The notes beneath the pieces were generated by a model, which ran no database searches, was not told the origin of the DNA, and worked only from the letters and a program-made list of their open reading frames with translations. Below are positions 1 through 10,369 of a stretch of DNA of 64,000 nt, piece by piece. The translations under genes and the position numbers were made by a program. The first letter of the stretch is position 1, and the number at the start of each line of letters is the position of its first letter. The DNA is from Hedera helix (lineage: Eukaryota; Streptophyta; Magnoliopsida; Apiales; Araliaceae): the NCBI GenBank assembly GCA_947179155.2, contig OX359270.1:25414056-25478055 (forward strand), in the 5' to 3' direction.

Positions 1-90
1 ATCAAAGGGAATGCATGTTTACCGAGGAGGATCTGAAGCCGAATTCTAATTATGCTATGGAGCTAATAGCTGGGGGAAATAGGTATCTTC

Positions 91-360
91 GTCCTGGACC
101 TTGTATGTGGATGGTTCATTGACTTTGGACTCTAGTGGTGCTAGGATTATTTTGATAAGTCCAGAAGGGTATAAGGTTCAGCACACTATTCAATTTAAAT
201 TCAGGGCTACTAATAATGAAGCTGAGTATGAAGTCTTCCTAGCAGGATTGAGGTTGGTTTGAAGCCTAGAGGTATGACATTTATTAATGTTTAGTGATTC
301 CTAGTTAGTGGTAAAATAAATCCAGGATGAGTACGAGGCTCAGGGACAATGATGGAAAAT
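91..360 (+). pseudogene. Retrotransposon RNase H domain remnant
   Basis: The domain would degrade the RNA strand of the RNA:DNA hybrid during reverse transcription. Translated piecewise, the stretch shows YVDGS at 103-117 (first catalytic Asp region), a SPEGYKV strand, NNEAEYE at 212-232 (catalytic Glu region) and FSDS near 289-303 (second Asp region). This is the order of gypsy/Tat RNase H. In-frame stops interrupt it after AGLRLV and within the SDS helix, so it cannot make a full domain. It precedes the linker and integrase in the same orientation. I am confident of the domain and less sure of the exact lineage. Confidence 0.75.
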
Positions 361-434
361 ATTTATCTGAAGTAAAGATGTTGCTATAGTGGTTTGATTC
401 TTACTCCCTCCAAGGTATATAGCGAAATGGAAAT

Positions 435-1798
435 ATGGTAGTCGATGCATTGTCCAAGTTGGTTGCTATACAGGTAGTAAATTTTAGAGGGTCAGTCTAT
501 CTAGAGGTCCTTGATGAAACTAGTATTTTGAAGAAGGTGGTGATACCGATTGAAGGGTCAAATTATTGGCTCACACCTTACTTGAAGTATCTCAGTGAAC
601 GAAAGCTCTCATCGGACAAGCTGTTAGCGAAACGAATAAGATACTTAAGTGCTTATTCCTACCTGATTGATGGGGATCTTTATTGGTGGGCCTATTCCTC
701 TCCATTATTGATATGTCTTATCCCGTCGGAGGCGTCATATGCTCTCTGGGAGGTACATGAAAGGATTTGCGATGATCATATATGAGCTAATTCTTTGGCT
801 TATAGACTGATTAGGTAGGGTTATTATTGGTCGACAATGTTCCAATAAGCGAAGGAGTTTATGCAGAAGTGTCTGAAGTGTCAATTAAATAGCCTAATTC
901 CACATTTGCCTCTTGAAAAGTTATCGTTAACGTTATCCCTAATCCAATTTACTGTTCAAGGAATTGATTTGTTGGGCCTTATGCCCAAGGCTAAAGGAAA
1001 GTTAACATATCTAATGGTCGCCATTAATTAAATAACCAAGTGGGTGGAGGCAAAACCTCTACAATATATCACTGAGCATGATTGCATTCAATTTTTAAGG
1101 AGTCAGTGGTATTTCGATTCGAGATCCCGATGATTTTGGTATCGGACAATAAGATGTAGTTTGTTGGGTCAAAATTCGAGTAATTTTTTGGCAAATTTAG
1201 GTATTCAGCATTGAAGAGTTTCTGTTGCATATCCTCAATCTAATGGCTAGGTAGAAGTTACCAAGCAGACGTTGCTTAATGGAATTAAAAGGAGGTTGGA
1301 TGAAGCTAAGGGGAGGTGGCCCGAAGAGCTTTATAGTGTTCTTTGGTCTTATCGGACTACTCCTCTGACTACTACGATTGACTATTTTTTCGTATGGCAT
1401 ATGGGATGGAGGCCCTTATTCATGTGGAGATCGGGTCTCTTTCATTTCAGGTGGCTAAGTTTAGGGAGGTTTACAATGTTGAAGGTCTTTGGCTCAACCT
1501 AGATTTATTGGACAGGTTCAGGGATACTGCAGTATCGAGGTTGCCCATTTATTAGCAAAAAACTACTTGATACTACAACAAAAGGGTTTAACAAAGGAGT
1601 TTTAAGGTCAAGGATTTGGTACTTCAGGAAGTAGAGGCTTCGGTGCCACAAAATGTCAAGAAATTAATGTCTAATTGGGAAGCTCCTTATGAAGTCATTG
1701 AAATATTAAAGCCTAAGACTTATCGACTTCAAAACATGGGTGGTTTAGAATTAAAAAATATATGGCATGCAGGAAGACTTACAAAATACTATCAATAA
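435..1798 (+). pseudogene. Gypsy integrase remnant with linker, broken
   Basis: The linker is open at 435-785, beginning VVDALSKLVA (compare the ADALAKLA motif of Tat elements) and running to the HHCC zinc-finger start, EVHERICDDH. The finger continues with CLKCQ near 870-885. The integrase core follows with GIDLLG near 960-980, TKWVEAKPL near 1035-1065, VSDN near 1140 and YPQSNG near 1230, which correspond to the DDE core. The C-terminal part at 1616-1798 has NWEAPYEV and ends KYYQ before a stop, as in Tat integrases. Several stops and frameshifts separate these blocks, so this is a pseudogene. A long antisense ORF begins about 150 bases downstream. Confidence 0.78.
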
Positions 1799-1948
1799 GC
1801 AATGTATACATTCATTCACTTATATAAGTTGAAAGACATTAATAAAAAGTAGATTTTCATTAATCATTACTGTATTTACAAGATTTATATATTACAATTT
1901 TTTCTTACATAAAAAAAGAAAAAAATGCATTGATTATTAACTATCGGG

Positions 1949-4180
1949 CTAATCCCCGGACCCTTCATCTTCGGAGAACTCGAAGGATGTCGGGTTGAAA
2001 CCAACTACTTTCATCTTGTACTTGGCAAATCGGAACCCCTTGTTGAATTCAGATAGAGCATTTGATACTGGTTTATTAGGGGTTTTATATTTATTGATGA
2101 TTATCTAGTGTTGTTTAGGGGTTATGGTATGTGCCTTCTCTTTAAGAGTTTGGTTTTCTTCTTAAAGTTGGCAAATAATTTTGCTTGTATTCTGGATGGT
2201 TTTGCATTTACTTCGTAGTTAGTCGATTAATTCTTCAAGTTATTTTTCTTGTTTTTTATCTATTATTGCTATTTTTTGTCTTTGCTGCAGTATTCAACTC
2301 ATTCTTCGATAAGTTAGTTTTCGTTTATGGCCATGTCTGTCATGTGGGCTTGGAGTGTTCCTACATATTGATTGAGTTCATGATATTGAAGACTGATGGA
2401 GATTTTTTCTTCTTCGACTTTTGAAAGTTGGTTTTCAGGTCGTTAATGATGTCGTCAGAGCCTTCACCCCGCATCTCCAGTTGCATAAGTTTGCTAAGGT
2501 CCATAAAAAATATGACAAGGACGTTAGTAAAGAATACATTAAATATAATGGAATACAGAAGTATGGGAAATTATTTTAGAGATACATACCTGGCCCTGGT
2601 GGATGGCTGTGGCGAGGAGGAGTTATCGGTTAATGTATTCATTGAACGTGTCGTCATTGACAGGGAGGTTGAAGTAATTAAAAAGTTTGAAGGGAAGGTC
2701 GTCATTAGGTCTTTGAGCCAGAAGGTGAAGGAAGAAAAGTTGGAAGTAAATGGTTGGGGGTCAGGGATTGTTGAGGTTTATGTACGGATATAGGGTGATT
2801 GTGTTTTAGGGGGTGAGGAGATGTGTTCGGTTGGAGGTTCGGCTGTGGTCGGAGTTAGTTAAGTTGATTTGACTTGAGGTTTAGGGGGCAAATCAGATGG
2901 AGGTGCTTGAGTTGCTTATGTTGGGGGTTTTGTAGGGGTGTTGGTAGAGGGTTTAATAAGTCTTCGGCATTTATTTTTTTGCAATTTTTGTTTTTTGGCA
3001 TCGGATAAATTAAAGACATCTATCTTTTTTATAGTTTAGGTCGGGTCAGAGGGAGTGGGTATCGGTATATTTTGGGGTTCGGTGGGTTCAACAGTGATGT
3101 TGGTAAGGATTATTTGGAATTTAATTGGTTCGGGAGGATTGGTGAGTTCAGGGATGGTGGAGGTTGGTTGTTCTTCGATTTAAATGGATTCGACAATTAT
3201 AATCAAGGGTTTGAAAGGTGTAATTATAGGTTCGGCGAGGTTGGAAGAAGAGTTTAGGAGAGGTATAGGGGGTTCAGAGGCTTTAGATGGGTGTTCAGGG
3301 GGAGGAGGAGAAAGAGAAGTTACGGGTTCGGGTTTGTAGATAGTTACTAAAAAGGGAAAAAAAAAAGAAGGATTAGAAGGAGAAAACAATGCTAATTAAA
3401 CAGGAAAGGTAAGTTCATATAATTTGTAGGAAAAAGGTTAGGAACTTATATTTGTGATTAAACAGCCAATCCTAGTCTGATAGTAGATTAAGTGACTAAG
3501 GAGAGGTCGACATCTTGGCACAGAACTCTTGGAACTCCTTCTCCCGAAGTAAGGGGACATGGTCGAGGCCGAGGGTATTTTTGGAAGGTTCACCCCTAAG
3601 GCGGAAGAAGATGAGTGTCTGGTCCTCAGACGAAAATCCACCATTTCTTGCTGGTGGGGGTGGTCATCCATACTTGCCGACTCAGTTGTTTTGTTAGCTG
3701 TCTGAATTAGGGTTCTTTGGAGCGACTTAATTTGAAAATAAAAAAGAAGAAATCAAGGGATGGTTTTACTTCGCATTCATAGTAGAAGGCTATGAAGTAA
3801 ATGAGGTGACTGCAAGAGCTGGGAACGAGTTGAGAAAACCCGATCCCAACGAAAGCGAGGAAAGAAGATTTGAATTTATGAAGAGAATATCTGACGCCGT
3901 ATTTGAGGGCATAGATGGGCATACCGATCTAGCCCGCATTGAGGCACTAGTATATCCTTTCATTTAGGTTGAGGGCTCGTATCAGGTACTCACTTGGGAT
4001 TTGGTATCGTTGACGAATGGCGTTAAAGTGGCAGGTTAATACATTATATCTAATGTTGGCGACGGTGAATACCTTTTCAGATTCATTGATTTTGCTGTTG
4101 TCCATCTTCCTCTACTCAGAAAGGTTTAGGGGAGGACTGAAGGTGATTGTAGAGTTGGATGGGGAGGGGTTTTTGGTCAT
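1949..4180 (-). pseudogene. Antisense extra ORF of the Tat-like element, decayed
   Basis: Read on the - strand, a coding-like frame starts at the ATG at 4180 (MTKNPSPSNSTIT), passes through NESEKVFTV and NLNER, and reaches a domain at 3922-3707 beginning MPIYALKYGVRYSLHKF. This domain resembles the plant-transposon-like domain known from extra ORFs of Tat elements. It continues in shifted frame (NGGFSSEDQTLIFFRL near 3660-3600), then a proline-rich stretch (3389-3180), a coiled-coil-like segment near 2420-2310 (YHELNQYVGTLQAHM) and an acidic end, FEFSEDEGSGD, before the stop at 1949-1951. Stops and frameshifts break it in several places. It lies between integrase and the polypurine tract. The function of this ORF class is unknown. 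Confidence 0.65.
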
Positions 4181-4518
4181 TGTTGTTGAGAAAGAAGGAA
4201 GTTCACTTTGGGGAAAATGATCGGAGGAAGAGAAGGGGTGCCAATTTTTTTTTTCTGTGGAGTGGAAAGTGGGGAAGCTGGGAATTTTTTTGCGAAAGTA
4301 ATCTAAAAATGAAAGGTTGGGTTTGATTGAGGGGCTGAGACCTAATGATGGGCACGATTCTTGCAGATGACGGATTTAAAAAGACGAAACGAAAAATTTA
4401 TGGAGGCACGTGTGTTATGACAGTTTTTTACAAATGTAGTGATGGAGAAGTGGAATTTATTTTTCAATTAATCCGGTCAGTTTTTAGCATTACTCTCTTA
4501 TTATAAATTTTTTATAAT

Positions 4519-4535
4519 AGAAAAGTGGGGGGAAA
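4519..4535 (+). other. Polypurine tract
   Basis: AGAAAAGTGGGGGGAAA lies immediately before the TGCTGG start of the 3' LTR. This is the primer site for plus-strand DNA synthesis in retrotransposons. Confidence 0.75.
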
Positions 4536-4999
4536 TGCTGGAATAAAATTATTCAGGACCCGATACTTGTGCTGGTCCGGATTTGCATATATTTAAGGCC
4601 CGATTCAGGTTCTGGCCTATATTAATATAGTACTTTGGGCCTGGTACAAGTGTTGGCTCATTACAATATATTTTAACGGTTTGATATTCTAGAAGGGTTG
4701 GAGTCTACAATTTAATATAATTGGGTTGGTTGTGTTTAATTGGGTTTCAAACATTGAAGGGATAAGGAGACTTTTTCCATTATGAATTCATTCAGTTGTG
4801 AGTTTCAGTTATAAAGGTACTCTAATTTAGACTTTTACTTCTAATTGGTTTCGAGTATGCATAGACAAGGTGCTACGCAACTATAAATACAGCCATAAGT
4901 GGAGGTCAACGGTATTTCAATTACTCTTCTATTATTAATTTCAATACAATTAAAACTCTCAATTGTTATCGCTTTTGGCCTGTACTAATTCTCACACCA
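4536..4999 (+). repeat. 3' LTR of the Tat-like element
   Basis: The LTR starts with TG directly after the polypurine tract. A TATA-like CTATAAATAC lies at 4881-4890, where a promoter belongs, followed by ~110 bases of R/U5-like sequence. The right edge is uncertain: CA dinucleotides at 4994, 4996 and 4999 are all possible ends, and no second LTR or target duplication is available to decide. Confidence 0.6.
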
Positions 5000-5908
5000 G
5001 AGCTATCCCCCGACGACTGAAACCATCAAGCTTTTTGGTATGATTTTTGACTGTTCTTTGTGTAAGTTGATTTATTTTTTGATAATTTGGGCTAGCGTAC
5101 AAAATGAGATGTTCACTATGTAAATAATAAACATTACAAGAACTACCACATTATTATTCATTAGGAACATTAGTACAAAAAATTTAACCTATTTATCTTC
5201 TTATAACTTTTAAAACTGTACGAGAGTGTACAATTCTATATGGGTTCCATTGTTAATTTTTGTTGTTGGATAATATGCAAATATTATCAATGACGCCAAT
5301 TTAGGAGGGGAGGGGGGGGGGGGGGGGGGATTAAAGATTATTATAAGAAATGTTTAATATTTTATAAGTAAAAACTACCTGAATTATGTTAAAACTAAGT
5401 TTCAATTTGAATCCTTTCCATGTCTGTACAAAATCCAACTTACAACTTATAGTTTACTGATTTGAAATTGATTATAGTCTTTAACATTTTTGAATTAGTA
5501 AATCCAAAAAGTTTTACAAATTATTTCAACAATCACAAAAAATAAACTATTTCAATAATCAAAATAATTTGTATTTTTTTAATAGGTTCAATAGTCATAA
5601 ATAAGTTGATTTTTGCAATTTGATTGTCATAATTTAAATATCAACAAGCAAATCAAAATAGATTTTTAACTTAAATATTGTTTTTTTAGTAGTTTTGAAT
5701 TAGTAAACCAAAATAATTTTACATATTATTCTAATAAAAAAAATCTAAACAAATTCAATGTAATATTCATAAATAATAAATTTTCAACACTTTGTTATCT
5801 TGCTTTAATTACGAATTATTATTATAAGCAAACCTATATACAATTTTAATTTATTTGTCTTGTTTTAGTAATTATATATATATAGAAAATTGTTATTTTT
5901 ATAAGTTA
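5000..5908. other. AT-rich spacer, no gene seen
   Basis: No coding frame or domain is visible. The only striking item is an uninterrupted run of 18 G at 5312-5329, preceded by AGGAGGGGA. Confidence 0.6.
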
Positions 5909-6014
5909 AAATTGATATTTTCACAAGATCTTCATCACATAAGTGTGATACCCATTTATTATTCATATAAGAGAGACCTAGTGAAACTATTACTTTTACT
6001 AGTGAAAATATCAG

Positions 6015-6017
<3 letters not shown>
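5909..6017. repeat. Foldback element, copy 1
   Basis: Terminal inverted repeats AAATTGATATTTTCAC (5909-5924) and GTGAAAATATCAGTTT (6002-6017) enclose a centre with its own near-palindrome. It aligns in reverse complement with the elements at 7424 and 8389. The structure suggests a small MITE; no clear target duplication was found. Confidence 0.6.

Positions 6018-6018
<1 letters not shown>

Positions 6019-6080
<62 letters not shown>
6019..6080. repeat. (AT)31 microsatellite
   Basis: This is a perfect AT dinucleotide array abutting the right end of foldback copy 1. Confidence 0.95.
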
Positions 6081-6083
<3 letters not shown>

Positions 6084-6731
6084 CCAACTAGACTGGTTTT
6101 AAAACTAATATAATAACCGAATAGTATTAATAAATAGAACAAAACCTGATTTCTCTTGAAAGAGAAATTGTATTTATGAAAAGGATTTTGGTTATATACT
6201 CTTTCCATTCAAACAAAAAAACAATCTTATTTATAAAATTAAATAAATTGAAGTATATAAGTTTATTTCATGTTCATCTTAAATTTATTGAATATTTAGC
6301 TTGATAGCTACAAAATTATAATGTAATTGTGAAGGTTAATGTGAAGTTAATATGTGAATTCATTGTGATGGTCAGTAAGAGTTAATATATTGATTATATT
6401 GTGTGCTTGAAGAGAAATGAGGTTCTTTCTTTTTTTGCCTTTTGATTTACAGAAAAAATGACAAGTGGACTCAAAAGAAGGAGCGCAAGAAAAGATTTCT
6501 GTACCAATTAGCAAATAATTAGGTGATATGATTAATTAACAATGAAAGGAATAACATCTTGGGAATTTAATTTCACTTTACAGTTTAAAAATAGAAATAT
6601 ATATATATATATAATTTTGTAATGAATAGAAAAATATATCCCTATTTTTTGAATTAATATAGTAAAATTTACTTCTTCTTCTTTTTTTTTTTATAAAAAA
6701 AATACTTATGTAAAAGAGATTTATAAGAATA
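6081..6731. other. AT-rich spacer
   Basis: No coding frame or RNA gene is recognisable. A short (AT) run lies at 6597-6613. Confidence 0.6.
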
Positions 6732-6865
6732 GATTTGATATTTTTACAAGTGATAATAATAATTTAAGAATGTTTTTCTTGCATGAATAGTAAGTGAATC
6801 ATACGCTCATATAAGAAAAGAACTTGTGAAACTTTCATTATTCACTTATGATGAAATATTTCATT
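6732..6865. repeat. Foldback element, copy 2 (degenerate)
   Basis: It shares TTTGATATTTTTACAAGTG at its left end and a central TGCATGAATAGTAAGTGAAT with copies 1, 3 and 4. The right end, near GATGAAATATTT, is eroded, so the boundaries are approximate. Confidence 0.45.
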
Positions 6866-7423
6866 CATACTCAACTTAATACTCATAATATCTAATTTAA
6901 CTTTTTTTGTGGTGGTCTTTTTGTTTCGATCAAACAATCCAAAAGACTAAAATATATTAAAACTATAATATGTTATAAAAAGACGAAAAAATTACAATAA
7001 AAAAAATATTACAATCCGTTCAAACAAAATAATAGATAATTGAGAAATGGATCAATTGTAGCAACAATTAGTAAACACCACAGGTATTTTTCAAACACGA
7101 TCATATTTTAAAAATAATAATAGAATATGTAGGTGTGAATAATTCTTCAACACGAGCAATCGAAGAATAAGCTGTCATAATAATGTCACACACAAATCTA
7201 AATAATCTATTTTCATCAATTTGTGCACCAAAAAAAACTTTCATAAACGGAAAATGTTATCTCCAAAACAAAGAAAGTAAAATATCACAAGTGATTATAA
7301 TGAAACCCTCTAAAAAAAGAGAAAAAATTAATCATCTTGTGCAGAATAAATCCCACAAAAGAGGAAAACAAGCTCTATAAAATGGGAGAATAAATTATTA
7401 TGCAATAAAGAGTAAAATAATGG
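6866..7423. other. AT-rich spacer
   Basis: A 65-codon open frame at 7183-7380 has no family resemblance and is lysine-rich from A-rich DNA. I see no gene here. Confidence 0.55.
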
Positions 7424-7533
7424 AATTGATATTTCTGCACAAAAAAGTGATAGTTCCATAAGATATCTCTCACATGAATAGTAAATGAATCTCACACTTA
7501 TATGAGAGATATTTTATGAAAATATTAATTTTT
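7424..7533. repeat. Foldback element, copy 3
   Basis: It aligns with the reverse complement of copy 1. The centre pairs ATATCTCTCACATGA with TATATGAGAGATAT, and the ends read GAATTGATATTTC and GAAAATATTAATTTTT. Confidence 0.55.
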
Positions 7534-8388
7534 ATTAGTGTAAATAACTATTTTTTAAAAGAAAAAGGGACCTAGGAGAGGGTCTTTCCAACATTTGAAG
7601 AACCTTCCCAAGATCTGATATGAATGCTAAGATTTTTGCCTAGGGTTATTGTGATAGTCTGATTATCAATGCAAATGAAAAATTAATTTTTTGCTTCTTC
7701 GTCTTTTTCCCGCATTTTGAGTGAGCAAATCCAAATTAATAATAACAATAATAAGAAATAGATGAAAATCAAACAGGCCCAATGAAACATCCTTAATAGT
7801 TTGATTTTCATCATTGTTTTTTGAAGAAATGATTTTCATTATTTTATTATGACTAAGCAAAACTTAAATCTAAATAGACTTTTAGCTTATTTCTCTTTTT
7901 ATGGCATTTTTAAATAAGAAAATCCTACTATTTTTTTTTTTTACATATTATCTGAACAATATATCAAAATAATCATATTACTTCTATAATCAGAACAGTC
8001 AAAATTAGAAACAATATATTCAAACACGATCTGTGTAATATTCATAAATAATCTTATTTTCAGTAAGTCAATCCATATATATTTCCAATTTATTTGTCTT
8101 GTTTTAACAACGTGCTCAATCTAATTAATATTCATAAATAACCTAAATTTTACAATTTAATTGTTATAATATGATTATATTTGTCTTGTTTTAGCAATGT
8201 TTAATAAGCTAATTTTAAAAAGTAAAACATTTATAGAAATAATTTTAATGTCATAAATTCATAATAAATAGTTTTTTATTATCATAATCTGATTATCAAT
8301 AATATTCAACACCATCAAATAAAGTTAGATATCTAATTTATTACAATAATTCAAAATATCTTCCAATCTCATTTGTTTTTATCTATGA

Positions 8389-8520
8389 GAACTGATATTT
8401 TTATGTGTTTTTGGTATTTTCACACGATTCTCTCTCACATGAGCATAAAATGAGTCACATCCCATATGATAAAGAATTATGTAAAAATATCAAAAAGACA
8501 TGTGAAAATAGTATTTCCCT
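8389..8520. repeat. Foldback element, copy 4, upstream of the TPD1-like gene
   Basis: The left end is GAACTGATATTTTTATGTG and the right end is CATGTGAAAATAGTATTTC. The centre, CTCTCTCACATGAGCATAAA, matches copy 3. It ends about 70 bases before the first ATG of the TPD1-like gene, so it sits in the proximal promoter. Confidence 0.5.
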
Positions 8521-8586
8521 TATCTATAAGTATGACATGTGCCTCTATCAAAGTTTGAACATTAGAAAGCAATACAATTAGTCTTG

Positions 8587-8874
8587 ATGGTTGCCACCAT
8601 GAAGATCATCTTTTCAGTTTTAATCCTTACACTTCTATACAAAGGTACACAACTTTTTAACTCGTTTTCTTTTAAACCTTTTTTTGGGGTAAGTTTTTCC
8701 TTTTCTCTTCACTGGTGGCAAAAACATAAAAATATTCTGAAATTCGTTTTGAATTTAGACAAACATATTGTACATAATACACATAAATAAATGATTGAAT
8801 GATGTCGTAACAAGTAACAAGCAAAAAGTGTGATGGATGCTAAGATAGAAAGGTATATACAAGTGTTCAGGTGT

Positions 8875-8953
<79 letters not shown>

Positions 8954-9638
8954 CACCTCATACCACTCATCTAATCCTTTTAGATCAAGGGTATTTTTTA
9001 GTTTAAGATCACTTTCATTTACATCCATCATTCAAATTTTTTTAAATACATATTTAGTGACATAAATATTATTTTTTGTAATATTTTCAACGACATAATT
9101 GTTTGTGACAAATTTTAATGTGTCACTAATTATAATCGTGTCACTGAAAATGTCGCTAAAAATAATATTTGTATTGGAAGAAATTTGAGCATAAGTGTAA
9201 TGGAGGGAATTCTAATCTGTATTTTTTAGTAATGAATTTCTTTAGCATTTTTGCAAAAAAATAAAAAATAAAAAAATGACATTTTGTTTTATTATATATA
9301 TGTAATCATATGTTTATCATGTGACAGATGCTTCTTCTAGCCAAGAAAAAAATGTTACTATTTATCAAAATCTGACTGGGTTACGAGTTCTCCAAAAGCC
9401 AGAGTGGAATGTTACAATTTCTAATAATAACTATTGTACTCAGTTAAATGTAATATTATCTTGTCATGGTTTTCATACTGTGGAAAAAGTTGATCCGACA
9501 ATTCTATCGAAACAGGGTGACAAATGTCTTATTAACAACGGAAACCCTATCTACCCGCATAGTTCCATCAGTTTCACTTACGCATGGGATACTTCCGTTA
9601 CTTTCAAGCAATTGGACCCTACCATAGCTTGTTCTTAG
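8587..9638 (+). CDS. TPD1-like small secreted protein, two exons
   Basis: Two exons, 8587-8644 and 9328-9638, encode 122 residues. The donor is AAAG/GTACAC and the acceptor is GTGACAG/ATG; the split codon (G plus AT) joins in phase. Residues 5-18 (MKIIFSVLILTLLY) form a signal-peptide-like hydrophobic stretch. The mature part matches the TPD1-like family (often labelled beta-1,3-N-acetylglucosaminyltransferase family): PEWNVTISNN (44-53), CTQLNVILSCHGF (56-68), KVDPTIL (73-79), CLINNGNPI (86-94), FTYAWDT (102-108) and a Cys near the end (C121). Cysteines are at 56, 65, 86 and 121; the usual Cys-x-Cys before Gln is Y-C here. Three N-x-T sequons lie at N28, N34 and N47. TPD1 itself is a receptor ligand in anther development; the role of this relative is unknown. 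ATG 8599 (GCCACCATGA) is an alternative start. A TATA-like CTATAAG lies at 8524-8530. Confidence 0.82.
8645..9327 (+). other. Intron of the TPD1-like gene, with (AT)n(AC)n
   Basis: The 683-base intron has GT and AG ends that restore the reading frame. It contains a long (AT)n array at 8877-8943 followed by (AC)n at 8944-8956, so intron length is probably variable between individuals. Confidence 0.75.
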
Positions 9639-10252
9639 AGGAATTTTTGTAATACTATTTATTGAAAATTATTAAAATAATATTCTTACTATAATATTAT
9701 TAATATTTAATATTTTGTCATTACTATTGTATGTTTTTATATTTATTTCTCTTACCTTCATTTTTAGGTAGTTATTTTAACTGTTCAAGTATTGAAACAC
9801 GCTATATGGTCCGTTAATGGGAGTAATCAGAATCTATTTCCAACTATAAGTCCTCCAACTTAATCTTGGAGCACAAATGTGATATAAGTTCTATAACTGT
9901 GTTTCGTATACACATTGAAGGTGTATACGGTATATTAGTGCTAATATAATCACACCTTAGAATCCCATGATTCATTTTTATTTTTTTAAAACAATAAAGC
10001 TTCTAGGCCTCTAACTTAAACTTCTATTTTAGTGTTCGGATACACATTAAAGGTGAATTTTATATATTAATGTTAATATGATCGCGCCCTAATATCCATG
10101 GTTTACAAATTGCAAAAGCCATAGTGATCTGGGTAAGCTTGGCTTATGATATCATTGGTCATTTTCTTGCCTTCATCATAACCATCACATGTTGTAAGAA
10201 GGGGGAAAGATCAATAGTCAAGACTTGAATTTAACTAGGGCAATAGTTCAAT
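9639..10252. other. 3' flank and spacer
   Basis: AT-rich sequence after the TPD1-like stop codon. It must hold the 3' UTR, but no canonical poly(A) signal stands out. No other gene is seen. Confidence 0.5.
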
Positions 10253-10259
10253 TAAGAAT

Positions 10260-10362
10260 ACCGAGACCCTTTGACTCAAGTGATATGACCAGTCTCATAG
10301 TTACTATGAGGTCGGGGGTTCGAATCTTGGGTGTGTTTTAAATTACCACAAAAAAAAAAGAG
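10260..10362 (+). mobile_element. tRNA-derived SINE-like element
   Basis: A short unit contains a box-A-like region (GACTCAAGTGATATGACC) and a strong box-B-like GGGGTTCGAATCTTG at 10315-10329, as in an RNA polymerase III promoter. It ends in an A10 tail. It is flanked by TAAGAAT at 10253-10259 and 10363-10369, which fits a target-site duplication. It cannot be a working tRNA because the arms do not pair properly. Confidence 0.6.
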
Positions 10363-10369
10363 TAAGAAT

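Larger units (their letters stand above)
1..5000 (+). mobile_element. Ty3/gypsy retrotransposon, Tat-lineage-like, 3' part
   Basis: This is the 3' portion of a decayed LTR retrotransposon that runs off the left edge of the window. The order on the + strand is RNase H, a linker, integrase, a long antisense ORF, a polypurine tract and a 3' LTR. Extra ORFs, often antisense, between integrase and the 3' LTR are known from Tat-lineage gypsy elements, which is why I place it there. Many stops and frameshifts show it is dead. The 5' LTR, gag and reverse transcriptase are outside the window, so the target-site duplication cannot be checked. Confidence 0.75.

Noticed and set aside
2428..2793. 121-codon + strand frame in the Tat-like element
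   Set aside because: It is the shadow of the antisense ORF, which has the recognisable domain order.
6017..6208. Open frames across (AT)n arrays (also 5855-6082, 8755-9065, 19695-19916, 54166-54501)
   Set aside because: They encode Tyr-Ile or Thr-His repeats from microsatellites and exist only because the array lacks stops.
10261..10335. Possible tRNA gene at the GGTTCGAATC box
   Set aside because: The acceptor and anticodon arms do not pair, and a poly(A) tail with flanking duplication favours a SINE.
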